This document shows, in pieces, positions 1 to 7,329 of a DNA stretch of 64,000 bases. The DNA comes from Pantoea sp. 18069 (GTDB lineage Bacteria; Pseudomonadota; Gammaproteobacteria; Burkholderiales; Burkholderiaceae_C), in assembly GCF_902706035.1 (NCBI RefSeq), contig NZ_CACSJA010000021.1, positions 1 to 64,000 on the forward strand, given 5' to 3'. Each line of letters begins with the position of its first letter. The first letter of the stretch is position 1. A program made the translations under genes and the position numbers. The notes under the pieces are model-generated. The model saw only the letters and a list, made by a program, of their open reading frames with translations, was not told the origin of the DNA and did no database searches.

Positions 1-205
1 CAGGGCCAGCAGCGGATGAACAGTCCGTACTGCATCGAAAGGCCGGATATAAGGTTGCAATGAACCGCCGAGTCAAAACTTCAAAAGTTTGCTTGCATCA
101 CGGGAGGTGTCCATATAAGTTCTGCGGCGCAGCCCGGGACCGAGCACGGCAGGTTGCCCGTAGCGCAGCGGAGGGTCGCAGACAGCAGGGCTCGCCTTTC
201 TTTTG

Positions 206-239
206 GGTACTTTTCTTTGGCGACGCAAAGAAAAGTACC
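206..239. repeat. Long perfect hairpin in left-edge intergenic region
   Basis: A 14-bp perfect inverted repeat (GGTACTTTTCTTTG at 206-219, its complement at 226-239) is separated by a 6-nt GCGACG loop. It sits in the gene-free stretch 1-326, 3' of the MFS gene. From memory, this TTTTGGGTACTTTTCTTTGGCGACGCAAAG motif recurs between genes in Acidovorax and Variovorax relatives, so it is probably a dispersed REP-like element that may also end transcription. Nothing else in 1-326 looks coding. Confidence 0.6.
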
Positions 240-326
240 TCGGCCGCCGGGCCGAGACCCGGCCCCTGCCCGCGGCAAAGGCATGCCGTTAAAACCGCCC
301 CCAACGCTGGCCCAACAGAAACTTGC

Positions 327-1586
327 TTACGCTGCGGCGTACCGCTGCGCCACCTTCTGGCCCACGAAGGCCGCCGACACCACGCTCAGCGCCAGCGCCG
401 TCGCCGAGCCAAAGAACACGCCGCCGTAGAAGTGGGCATCGAGCATCGCGCCAAACACCGGCGCGGCCAGGCAAAAGCCCAGGTCCAGCCCCGAATACAC
501 CGTGCCATAGACCCGGCCGGTCGCGCCCGGGGGCGCGGCCTTCTTGATCAGCATGTCGCGCGAAGGGCCGGCGATGCCCGTGCCCAGGCCGGCGACGGCC
601 GCGACGGCCAGCGCCACATAGCCCGGCAGCAGGCCCGAGCCCACGACGGCCAGCAGCACGGCCGACGCCAGCAGGCTGATCGCGATCAGCTTTTCCAGCC
701 GCTGCACGCGGCCGACGAGAAAGCCGCCGATCAGCATGCCGGCCGCGCCGCACAGCATATAGCCCGTGGCCACCAGCGCCGTGAGGCTCAGTGGCAGCCC
801 GTACATCGACTGCAGCGCCGGGCTCGCAAAGCTCTGGATGGCGCTGAGCGCGCAGGTGCTCCAGAAGAAGAACGAGAAGCACAGCCAGACCGAAGGCAGG
901 CGCAGGAAGGCCATGGGATGCTCCACAGGCGCGTTCGCCGCCATGGGCCGGACCGCGGCAGGCACCAGCGGCTTGCGGTCATCCAGCGCGTCGCGGTTGA
1001 GCACCATGATCAGCAGCACCAGCGCCGCCAGGCCCGCGCCGCACAGGCAGGCTATGCGCCACGAACCCGTGGCCGTCGTGATGCCGGCCATGAACACCGG
1101 CGCCAGCGCCCAGCCCAGATTGCCCGAGATGCCATGCACCGAGAACGCATGGCCTATGCGCGGCGCCGAGACGCGCTTGTTGAGAATGGTGAAGTCCACC
1201 GGATGGAACGGCGCATTGCCCAGGCCCGCGAACACCGAGGCCAGCAGCAGCGTCGCGTAGCCCTGGGCCGAGCTCGCGATCACGCCGGCAACGATGAAGC
1301 TGGTGAGCGCGGCGAACAGGATGGGCCGTGCGCCCAGCCGGTCGACGATAAAGCCCGACAGCGCCTGCCCCACGCCCGACACCACGAAAAACACCGACAG
1401 CAGCACGCTGAGCTCGGAATAGCTGTAGCCGAAATCGGCGATCAGCCAGGGAAACAGCGGCGGCAGCAGCAGATGGAAAAAGTGCGAGGAACCATGGGCC
1501 AGGCCGATGAGTCCGATGGTGCGCGCATCCTGGTGCAGCGGCGTCGCGGCAGGGGCATTGGCAGAGGTTGACGGAGAAGCGTTCAT
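327..1586 (-). CDS. MFS transporter (fosmidomycin-resistance/Fsr-like)
   Basis: A 419-residue inner-membrane protein with about 12 hydrophobic segments and the usual major facilitator two-bundle layout. An MFS loop motif, DRLGARP, follows the second membrane segment, and GLGNAPFHPVDF near residue 115 resembles the GxGNAxFHP stretch of Fsr-type exporters. It probably exports a small organic compound by proton antiport; the substrate cannot be read from sequence. The ATG start gives an extended soluble N-terminus of about 25 residues. It is divergent from an AraC-family gene and shares a 64-bp intergenic region carrying a perfect inverted repeat, so that regulator probably controls it. Confidence 0.85.
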   Translation of the reverse strand: MNASPSTSANAPAATPLHQDARTIGLIGLAHGSSHFFHLLLPPLFPWLIADFGYSYSELSVLLSVFFVVSGVGQALSGFIVDRLGARPILFAALTSFIVAGVIASSAQGYATLLLASVFAGLGNAPFHPVDFTILNKRVSAPRIGHAFSVHGISGNLGWALAPVFMAGITTATGSWRIACLCGAGLAALVLLIMVLNRDALDDRKPLVPAAVRPMAANAPVEHPMAFLRLPSVWLCFSFFFWSTCALSAIQSFASPALQSMYGLPLSLTALVATGYMLCGAAGMLIGGFLVGRVQRLEKLIAISLLASAVLLAVVGSGLLPGYVALAVAAVAGLGTGIAGPSRDMLIKKAAPPGATGRVYGTVYSGLDLGFCLAAPVFGAMLDAHFYGGVFFGSATALALSVVSAAFVGQKVAQRYAAA

Positions 1587-1620
1587 GCGGCCATCTTAGG
1601 CAAGCGCGGCGCGGCATGTA

Positions 1621-1647
1621 TGCGATAGACTGCCAAAAACTATCGCA
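1621..1647. promoter_or_regulatory. Inverted repeat, likely operator of MFS/AraC pair
   Basis: TGCGATAG (1621-1628) and CTATCGCA (1640-1647) form a perfect 8-bp inverted repeat with an 11-bp spacer. It lies between the divergent MFS (start 1586) and AraC (start 1651) genes and ends 3 bp before the regulator start. The placement suggests autoregulation plus control of the exporter. This is inference from symmetry and position. Confidence 0.5.
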
Positions 1648-1650
1648 CAA

Positions 1651-2556
1651 ATGCCAAAACCAGCCGCCGCCATGATTCCGTCACCCGCCGTGCGCAAGCT
1701 GGCGCGGCCGCTGTCCTATGTGTCCACGCTGGACCCGCATCTGTACGAGCCCAGCGCACAGCGGCCGGTGCGCGCCAAGATGCGCGAACTGCGCCGCGAC
1801 ACCCAGGTCATGCCCCACAGCCACCCCTGGGCGCAGATGGCGATTTCCACCGGCGGCGTGATCCGCCTGTCGATGGAGCATGCGACCTATATCGTGCCGC
1901 CGAGCCGCGCCGTCTGGGTGCCTGCGGGCCTGCCGCACGCGGTGACCATGGTCGAGACCGCGCGGCTTTACACGCTGTACTTTCTGCCGGCGCGCGACGG
2001 CGCGGGCGTGACGGCCGAATGGATGGACCAGCCGGCCTGGCAGCAGTGCCGCGTGCTCCAGGCTTCGGAGCTGCTGCGCGCGCTGGTGCAGGAGCTGTCG
2101 ACCGACAGCGATGCCGGCCCGGCGCTGTCGCTCCAGACGCTGCAGCGCGAGCACCATCTGAGCGCCCTGGTCTGCGACGAGCTGCGCCGCGCGCAGGACA
2201 TGCGCCTGGGCATCGTCATGCCGCGCGACAAGCGGCTGCTGCACCTGTGCGAGGCCGTGCTGGAGCAGCCCACGCGCCATGCAAGCCTGCAGGAATGGGC
2301 GCTGGACACCGGCGCCAGCCTGCGCACCGTGGCGCGGCTGTTTCGCAGCGAACTCGGCTGCACGTTCACGCAATGGCACCAGCAGGTGGTACTGGCCCAC
2401 GCCGTGGCGCTGGCCGCGCGCCAGATGCCGATTGCGCGCATTGCCGCCGAGCTCAACTACACGCCCAGCGCCTTCAGCGCGATGGTGCGGCGCAGCGTGG
2501 GAATGACGGCCGCGGCCTTTCTCGGCCAGCACCGGCTGCAGTCCGATATGCCCTGA
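1651..2556 (+). CDS. AraC-family transcriptional regulator
   Basis: A 301-residue protein with an N-terminal cupin-like sensory half (roughly residues 30-140, including a short MPHSHPWAQ histidine motif) and a C-terminal AraC HTH pair (roughly residues 200-295, with LRTVARLFRSELG and IAAELNYTPSAFSAMVRRSVG as the two recognition regions). Cupin-type AraC regulators next to MFS exporters usually sense a small ligand and activate the exporter. The first ATG (1651) is used; an in-frame ATG at 1672 is an alternative. The operator-like inverted repeat directly upstream supports divergent regulation of the MFS gene. Confidence 0.85.
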   Translation: MPKPAAAMIPSPAVRKLARPLSYVSTLDPHLYEPSAQRPVRAKMRELRRDTQVMPHSHPWAQMAISTGGVIRLSMEHATYIVPPSRAVWVPAGLPHAVTMVETARLYTLYFLPARDGAGVTAEWMDQPAWQQCRVLQASELLRALVQELSTDSDAGPALSLQTLQREHHLSALVCDELRRAQDMRLGIVMPRDKRLLHLCEAVLEQPTRHASLQEWALDTGASLRTVARLFRSELGCTFTQWHQQVVLAHAVALAARQMPIARIAAELNYTPSAFSAMVRRSVGMTAAAFLGQHRLQSDMP

Positions 2557-2592
2557 AGTGAAGCGCCCTGCGCTGCTCGGACCGCAGCGGTT

Positions 2593-3696
2593 TCACGGGC
2601 AGTCGGTGGCGCGAGCGTCATGGATGGCTTCGTCCGCGACGCACACCGTATCACGCCCGGACTGCTTGGCCTTGAGCATGGCAAGGTCCGCGCGGTGCAG
2701 CGTCTGCATGACGGATTCGCCTGCACGCAGGGTGGCGATGCCCGCCGAAACCGTGAGCCGCCCATCGGGCCGCGGCACCTGCGCGAGCAGCAGGCGCAGG
2801 CGATCCGCGAGCGCCTGCGCCTTGTCTTGCGCCTGTTCAGGCAGCAGCACGCAGAACTCCTCGCCGCCGAGCCGGCCGAACACATCGCTGGCGCGCAGGG
2901 CGCGCTGCAGCACGCCGGACATGCCGCGCAGCACGGCATCGCCGGCCGCATGGCCGTGGCCGTCGTTGAGGCGCTTGAAATGGTCGATGTCGAGGTACAG
3001 CAGCGTGAGCGGCGCGCCCGTCGCACGGGCCTTGACGGCCGCCTTTTCGGCCTGCTGCAGGAACTCGGCGCGGCTGCTCGCACCGGTGAGCGTGTCGGTC
3101 ACGGTGAGCTCGGCGAGCCGGCATTCCTGCGCGAAGGCACGGTGCTGCGAGTCCTGGATGCGCAGGTGGCTGACGAAGCCCGTGACCAGCGCCATGCCCG
3201 CGAACAGCAGGCTGAACACGGTGTCGGTACGGCTGGCATCGTGCGCGATCACGAACGGCAGGAAGCAGGCATAGCTGACCAGCGCGCCGCCTATCCACTG
3301 CGCCCATGTGATCCAGAAGAAGCTCGTTGTGAGCACGATGAGTACGGCCGCGGGCACGAAGTACAGCAGCGGCCGGTCGGTGCCCAAGGCGCCGAGGTAG
3401 CTGTTCAAGCTGACCGTGCCAATGGTCGCCATGCAGCACCAGCCGTAAGCGCGCACCGAAGGCGCGCGCACGATGAGGTAGGCAAACAGCGCGGTGAGCG
3501 GCAGCAGCAGCACGCGCAGCTCCAGGTACTGCGGCGTGGGAATCAGCAGCCGCGCGAGCAGCGCCGCCACCGAGCCCAGCACGGCCGTCACGCCCATCTC
3601 GACGGCCGTGCCCTGCAGGCGCTTGAGCGTCTGCTCACGGTAGGCCTGCTCGCGGTCGGCAGCGGCTTCGAAGCCCATCAGCTTGCGATGCGGCAT
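2593..3696 (-). CDS. Membrane-anchored diguanylate cyclase (GGDEF)
   Basis: A 367-residue protein with about six hydrophobic segments in residues 30-175 followed by a GGDEF domain. The active-site loop reads RLGGEEF (about residue 280), a catalytically competent GGEEF variant. RASD lies just upstream and fits the RxxD product-inhibition I-site. LDIDHFKRLNDGHGHAAGD is the metal and substrate-binding region. It should make cyclic di-GMP from two GTP. It starts 13 bp after the parB stop on the same strand, so it is probably co-transcribed with the chromosome-partitioning genes, which is unusual. Confidence 0.9.
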   Translation of the reverse strand: MPHRKLMGFEAAADREQAYREQTLKRLQGTAVEMGVTAVLGSVAALLARLLIPTPQYLELRVLLLPLTALFAYLIVRAPSVRAYGWCCMATIGTVSLNSYLGALGTDRPLLYFVPAAVLIVLTTSFFWITWAQWIGGALVSYACFLPFVIAHDASRTDTVFSLLFAGMALVTGFVSHLRIQDSQHRAFAQECRLAELTVTDTLTGASSRAEFLQQAEKAAVKARATGAPLTLLYLDIDHFKRLNDGHGHAAGDAVLRGMSGVLQRALRASDVFGRLGGEEFCVLLPEQAQDKAQALADRLRLLLAQVPRPDGRLTVSAGIATLRAGESVMQTLHRADLAMLKAKQSGRDTVCVADEAIHDARATDCP

Positions 3697-3709
3697 CGGT
3701 GCAGCACGT

Positions 3710-4621
3710 TCAGCCGCGCAGGCGCTCGATCAAGCCGTTGAGCTCTTCGATCGAGCCGAACTGTATGGAGACTTCACCCATGTCCTGCACCTTGCCGCGG
3801 CGGCGCACGCGTTTCTTGACGCGCACTTCGACCTGGGCCATCAGCAGGTCCGACAGCTCTTCCTCGATGCGCTTGACATCGCGCGACTTGTCCTTTTTCG
3901 CGGTCTGGGGCTTGAGGCTGAAGTCTTCGCCCATCTTCTTGACCAGCGTCTCGGCCTCGCGCACCGACAGCTTGCGCCCCGCGATCTGGTTGCCGGCCGT
4001 GATCTGCGTCGCGCGGTCGAGCGCGAGCAGCGCGCGCGCATGGCCCATGTCGATATCGCCGGCCATCAGCATTTCCTGCACCGGCTCGGCCAGGTTCAGC
4101 AGGCGCAGCAGGTTGGACGCCGCCGAGCGCGAACGGCCCACGGCCTGCGCGGCCTGCTCGTGCGTGAGGCCGAACTCCTTGACCAGGCGCGCCAGGCCCT
4201 GCGCCTCTTCGAGCGGGTTCAGGTCTTCGCGCTGGATGTTCTCGATCAGCGCCATGGCCGCCGCGGCCTCATCGGCCACGGCGCGCACCAGCACCGGCAC
4301 GCTTTCCAGGCCGGCGATGCGCGCGGCGCGAAAGCGCCGCTCGCCGGCGATGATTTCGTACTGGCCCGCGTTCTCGCCTTCGGCCAGGCGGCGCACCAGG
4401 ATGGGCTGCATGATGCCCTGGGCCTTGATGCTTTCGGCGAGTTCATACAGCGCGCCTTCGTCCATGCGCGTGCGCGGCTGGTACTGGCCGGCGACCATCT
4501 GGTCCAGCCGCAGGTCATGGGGCGTTGCCGCTGCATCAGCCTGCACGGCCGACTCCTCGACCTTGGGGCCGAGCAATGCTTCCAGGCCGCGGCCCAGACC
4601 CTTGGGTTTCTTTGTCACCAT
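3710..4621 (-). CDS. ParB chromosome-partitioning protein
   Basis: A 303-residue ParB/Spo0J-type CTP-dependent DNA clamp that loads at parS and works with ParA to segregate replicated origins. The N-terminal CTPase domain shows YQPRTRMDEGALYELAESI and the GERRFRAA CTP-binding box (about residues 95-101). A central HTH (GLTHEQAAQAVGRSRSAASNLLRLL) contacts parS, and the C-terminal residues 260-303 form the dimer domain. It lies 5 bp after the pseudohydrolase stop, in one operon with parA. Four parS sites in this window are its expected targets. Confidence 0.95.
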   Translation of the reverse strand: MVTKKPKGLGRGLEALLGPKVEESAVQADAAATPHDLRLDQMVAGQYQPRTRMDEGALYELAESIKAQGIMQPILVRRLAEGENAGQYEIIAGERRFRAARIAGLESVPVLVRAVADEAAAAMALIENIQREDLNPLEEAQGLARLVKEFGLTHEQAAQAVGRSRSAASNLLRLLNLAEPVQEMLMAGDIDMGHARALLALDRATQITAGNQIAGRKLSVREAETLVKKMGEDFSLKPQTAKKDKSRDVKRIEEELSDLLMAQVEVRVKKRVRRRGKVQDMGEVSIQFGSIEELNGLIERLRG

Positions 4622-4626
4622 GGCTT

Positions 4627-5181
4627 TTAGTCTTTCAAAAGGGTTTGCAGCAGCGTCCGGCCCGCAGCCCAGTCACCCCGGGTCGGATCGTCCACCGTGT
4701 CGTCTAGCGCCGCGAACGTTGCGCCCCAGGCCTGGGCCAGGGCTTGCGCGCGCTCCAGGCTGCACGCCGCATGCGGCGCGCGGCCCACGAGAATGCTGGG
4801 AAAAGGCAGGCGCTGCAGCGCGATCGGCGACCAGCCCGGCAGTTGCTCGCGCAGCGCGGGTTGTTCGACATCGGTCGGCGCGACCAGCAGCGCGCCGCGC
4901 ACCTTGGCTGCGGCCGGCGAATGCGCGGCCCACCAGGCCGCGAGCACGCAGCCCAGGCCGCTGGCGACCAGCACCACCGGTCCGGGCGCGTCAACCAGCG
5001 TCTCCTGCAGGCGCGCGCTCCAGTCGCCGCGCAGCGGCCGCTGCCAGTCGTGCTGCTCGAGCAGCACATCGCCATGCAGGCCCTGCCAGCGCGCGAGCCA
5101 GGGCTCGGCACGCGACTGTGGCCCGCCATCGGGCAGAAGCAGGATCTGCGGCTGGGAAGAGGAAGACGCGAACACCGGCAT
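4627..5181 (-). CDS. RBBP9/YdeN-like alpha/beta hydrolase, catalytic triad lost
   Basis: A 184-residue protein whose ATG overlaps the parA stop by one base (TGATG); parB follows 5 bp later. The whole chain aligns with the RBBP9/YdeN serine-hydrolase family that sits between parA and parB in Comamonadaceae. Conserved landmarks include EQHDWQRPLRGDW (43-54) and LLVAPTDVE (98-106). The family nucleophile motif HSLGC reads SGLGC here (Gly75 for Ser), the acidic RNDPYCS loop reads RAPHAACS (134-141), and the GHIN histidine region reads TVDDPTRGDW (162-171). All three triad positions therefore look replaced, suggesting a non-enzymatic protein held in the par operon. Family alignment is from memory. 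Confidence 0.8.
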   Translation of the reverse strand: MPVFASSSSQPQILLLPDGGPQSRAEPWLARWQGLHGDVLLEQHDWQRPLRGDWSARLQETLVDAPGPVVLVASGLGCVLAAWWAAHSPAAAKVRGALLVAPTDVEQPALREQLPGWSPIALQRLPFPSILVGRAPHAACSLERAQALAQAWGATFAALDDTVDDPTRGDWAAGRTLLQTLLKD

Positions 5182-5951
5182 CACATCTTCTGGATGCGTT
5201 CCACCATCTCGCGGGCGAACTCGATGAAGGCCTTGCTGCCCTTGGCCGACGGGTCGAACACCACGCCGGGAACGCCGTAGCTCGGCGCTTCGGCCAGGCG
5301 CACATTGCGCGGGATCACGGTGTTGAACACCTTGTCGCCGAAATGGTCCTTGAGCTGGTCGCTGACCTGCTGCTGCAGCGTGGTGCGCGTGTCGAACATC
5401 ACGCGCAGCAGGCCGATGATCTGCAGGTCCTTGTTGAGGTTGGCATGCACCTGCTTGATGGTGTTGACCAGGTCGGTCAGGCCTTCGAGCGCGAAGTATT
5501 CGCACTGCATGGGCACGACCACGCCGTTGGCCGCGCACAGGCCGTTGAGCGTGAGCATGGACAGGCTGGGCGGGCAGTCGATCAGCACGAAGTCGTAGTC
5601 GGCGTCGACGGCCGCGAGCGCGCCCTTGAGGCGCTTGTCGCGGCGCTCCAGCGCCACCAGCTCGATCTCGGCGCCGGTGAGCTCACGGTTGGCGCCAAGC
5701 ACGTGGTAACCGACCTTCTCGGAGAACACCGCGGCCTCCTTGACCGACGCGTTCTCGAGCAGCACGTCATAGACCGTGAGCTCGAGGCTGCGCTTGTCCA
5801 CGCCCGAGCCCATGGTCGCATTGCCCTGCGGGTCCATGTCGATGAGCAGCACGCGCTGGCCGATCTTGGCCAGGCCCGCAGCCAGGTTCACGCAGGTGGT
5901 GGTTTTGCCGACGCCACCTTTTTGGTTGGCAATACAGAAAATCTTGGCCAT
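5181..5951 (-). CDS. ParA chromosome-partitioning ATPase
   Basis: A 256-residue ParA/Soj Walker-type ATPase that binds DNA nonspecifically and relays ParB-parS complexes. The deviant Walker A KGGVGKTTT is at residues 10-18, Walker A' DMDPQGN around 40, and the DCPPSL motif around 120. I chose the ATG giving MAKIFCIANQKGG as in the family; an upstream ATG (5996) would add 15 atypical residues and overlap lysE. It follows lysE by 16 bp and precedes the pseudohydrolase and parB. The absence of an N-terminal HTH marks it as the chromosomal (short) type. Confidence 0.95.
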   Translation of the reverse strand: MAKIFCIANQKGGVGKTTTCVNLAAGLAKIGQRVLLIDMDPQGNATMGSGVDKRSLELTVYDVLLENASVKEAAVFSEKVGYHVLGANRELTGAEIELVALERRDKRLKGALAAVDADYDFVLIDCPPSLSMLTLNGLCAANGVVVPMQCEYFALEGLTDLVNTIKQVHANLNKDLQIIGLLRVMFDTRTTLQQQVSDQLKDHFGDKVFNTVIPRNVRLAEAPSYGVPGVVFDPSAKGSKAFIEFAREMVERIQKM

Positions 5952-5967
5952 AGGGCTTTCGGATAAC

Positions 5968-6582
5968 TTATTTGGAAATGGCCAGCTTGATGCCAAAGCC
6001 GATGAGGAAAGTGCCCGCCGTCTTCTCGAGCGCCTGCACGATGCGCGGGTTGGCGCGCAGGCGGTCGGCCAGATAGTGCGTCAGCAGCACGACGATCAGG
6101 GCGTAGAGCAAGGTCAGCACCGCCACGGTCGCCGCCATCACCGCGAAGGTGGTCAGGCCCTGGTGCGTTGCCGGGTCGACGAACAGCGGGAAAAACGCCA
6201 TGTAGAACACGATGGCCTTGGGGTTGAGCAAGGTGATCAGCGCGCCCTGACGGAAATAGTGGTGCGGCTGCATCTGCAGCACCGGCTGGTCGCCGGGCCG
6301 GGCCAGCAGCATCCGGCAACCCAGCCAGGCCAGATAGGCCGCGCCCAGCCACTGCAGCGCGGCGAAGGCCAATGGGTGCGCGGCGAGCAGCGCCGACATG
6401 CCGGCCACGGCCAGCCACATCAGCACCTGGTCGGCGGCAATGACGCCGCCGCAGGCGGCCATGCCCGAGCGGACACCGCCCTGCCCGGTCGACGTGATCA
6501 GCGCGAGATTGCCGGGGCCGGGAATCAGCAAGAACAGGATGATGGCCGCGACGAACGCGCCGTAATCAGCAACGCCAAACAT
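5968..6582 (-). CDS. LysE/RhtB-family amino acid exporter
   Basis: A 204-residue inner-membrane protein with five to six hydrophobic segments. The N-terminal LysE signature (LIPGPGNLALITSTGQGGVRSG, residues 19-40) and the central LLNPKAIVFYMAFFP segment are typical of RhtB/LeuE-type efflux proteins for neutral amino acids or homoserine lactones. It lies between rsmG (87-bp gap) and parA (16-bp gap), all leftward, as in related genomes. The actual substrate is unknown. Confidence 0.9.
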   Translation of the reverse strand: MFGVADYGAFVAAIILFLLIPGPGNLALITSTGQGGVRSGMAACGGVIAADQVLMWLAVAGMSALLAAHPLAFAALQWLGAAYLAWLGCRMLLARPGDQPVLQMQPHHYFRQGALITLLNPKAIVFYMAFFPLFVDPATHQGLTTFAVMAATVAVLTLLYALIVVLLTHYLADRLRANPRIVQALEKTAGTFLIGFGIKLAISK

Positions 6583-6669
6583 GATTTCCCCGGCAATAAA
6601 AGCCTGAGTTTATGCGAGGCGCAGACAAAGCACAGTCATCCATCCGCCCGAGCGGACCAGTCAACAGGA

Positions 6670-7329
6670 TTACGCAGCCCGCATCCAGACAATGCAGCGC
6701 TCGGCATCGAGCGCCGGAACCTGTAATTGTTCCACGTGAAACACCTGCACATCGGCGGGCAGCGCGGCGATTTCCTCGACCGGGTGCTTGCCCTTCATCG
6801 CGAGCCAGACGCCGTCGGCCGCAAGCGCCGGACGCGACCAGCTGGTGAAGTCGGGCAGCGAAGCGAACGCGCGGCAGCTGACCACGGCATAGGGGCCGGT
6901 CAGCGATTCGACGCGCGCATGGATGCCGCGCAGATTGCGCAGCCGCAGGCTGGCCGCGGCCTGCTGGATGAACGCCGCCTTCTTGGCCACGGTGTCGACG
7001 CAGCTGACGTCGACGTCGGGGCAGCAGATCGCGAACACCACGCCCGGCAGGCCGCCGCCCGAACCCACGTCGAGCAGCGGCGTGAGCGCGCCTTCGGCGC
7101 GCACCAGACCCTGCACATGCCTTTGCAGCGGCGCGACGGCCGCGAGGCTGTCGAGCAGATGGTGGGTGAGCATTTCCTGCGGGTCGCGCACGGCCGTGAG
7201 GTTGTAGACCTTGTTCCACTTCTGCAGCAAGGCCAGGAAGTCGAGCAGCAGATCGACCTGGGCCGCGGACAGCGCCAGGCCCAGCGTGGCAATGCCCTGC
7301 TCCAGGGCCGGTCGCAGCGCGGCGCTCAT
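6670..7329 (-). CDS. 16S rRNA (guanine527-N7)-methyltransferase
   Basis: A 219-residue RsmG/GidB methyltransferase, which uses S-adenosylmethionine to methylate G527 of 16S rRNA. The SAM-binding motif LLDVGSGGGLPGVVFAI lies around residues 84-100. The start overlaps the mnmG stop by 4 bp, the classic gidA-gidB arrangement. A parS palindrome inside the 3' end forces the peptide VFHVEQ near the C-terminus, so the coding sequence has been shaped around a ParB site. Confidence 0.95.
   Translation of the reverse strand: MSAALRPALEQGIATLGLALSAAQVDLLLDFLALLQKWNKVYNLTAVRDPQEMLTHHLLDSLAAVAPLQRHVQGLVRAEGALTPLLDVGSGGGLPGVVFAICCPDVDVSCVDTVAKKAAFIQQAAASLRLRNLRGIHARVESLTGPYAVVSCRAFASLPDFTSWSRPALAADGVWLAMKGKHPVEEIAALPADVQVFHVEQLQVPALDAERCIVWMRAA
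6728..6743. promoter_or_regulatory. parS site 1 (inside rsmG)
   Basis: TGTTCCACGTGAAACA matches the bacterial parS consensus TGTTNCACGTGAAACA at every position, with one break of symmetry in the palindrome. It lies within the last 75 bp of rsmG, 2 kb from parB. ParB should nucleate here. Confidence 0.9.

Noticed and set aside
1..60. Possible partial leftward coding segment at the left edge
   Set aside because: Only about 20 codons are visible, with no recognisable motif and only a TTG as possible start.
60..1571. Long rightward open frame opposite the MFS gene
   Set aside because: Arg/Ala/His-rich shadow of the real minus-strand gene; no motifs and typical antisense composition in high-GC DNA.
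3699..5966. 755-residue rightward frame across parB-parA
   Set aside because: Antisense shadow of three well-supported genes; composition is low-complexity Ser/Arg/Ala.
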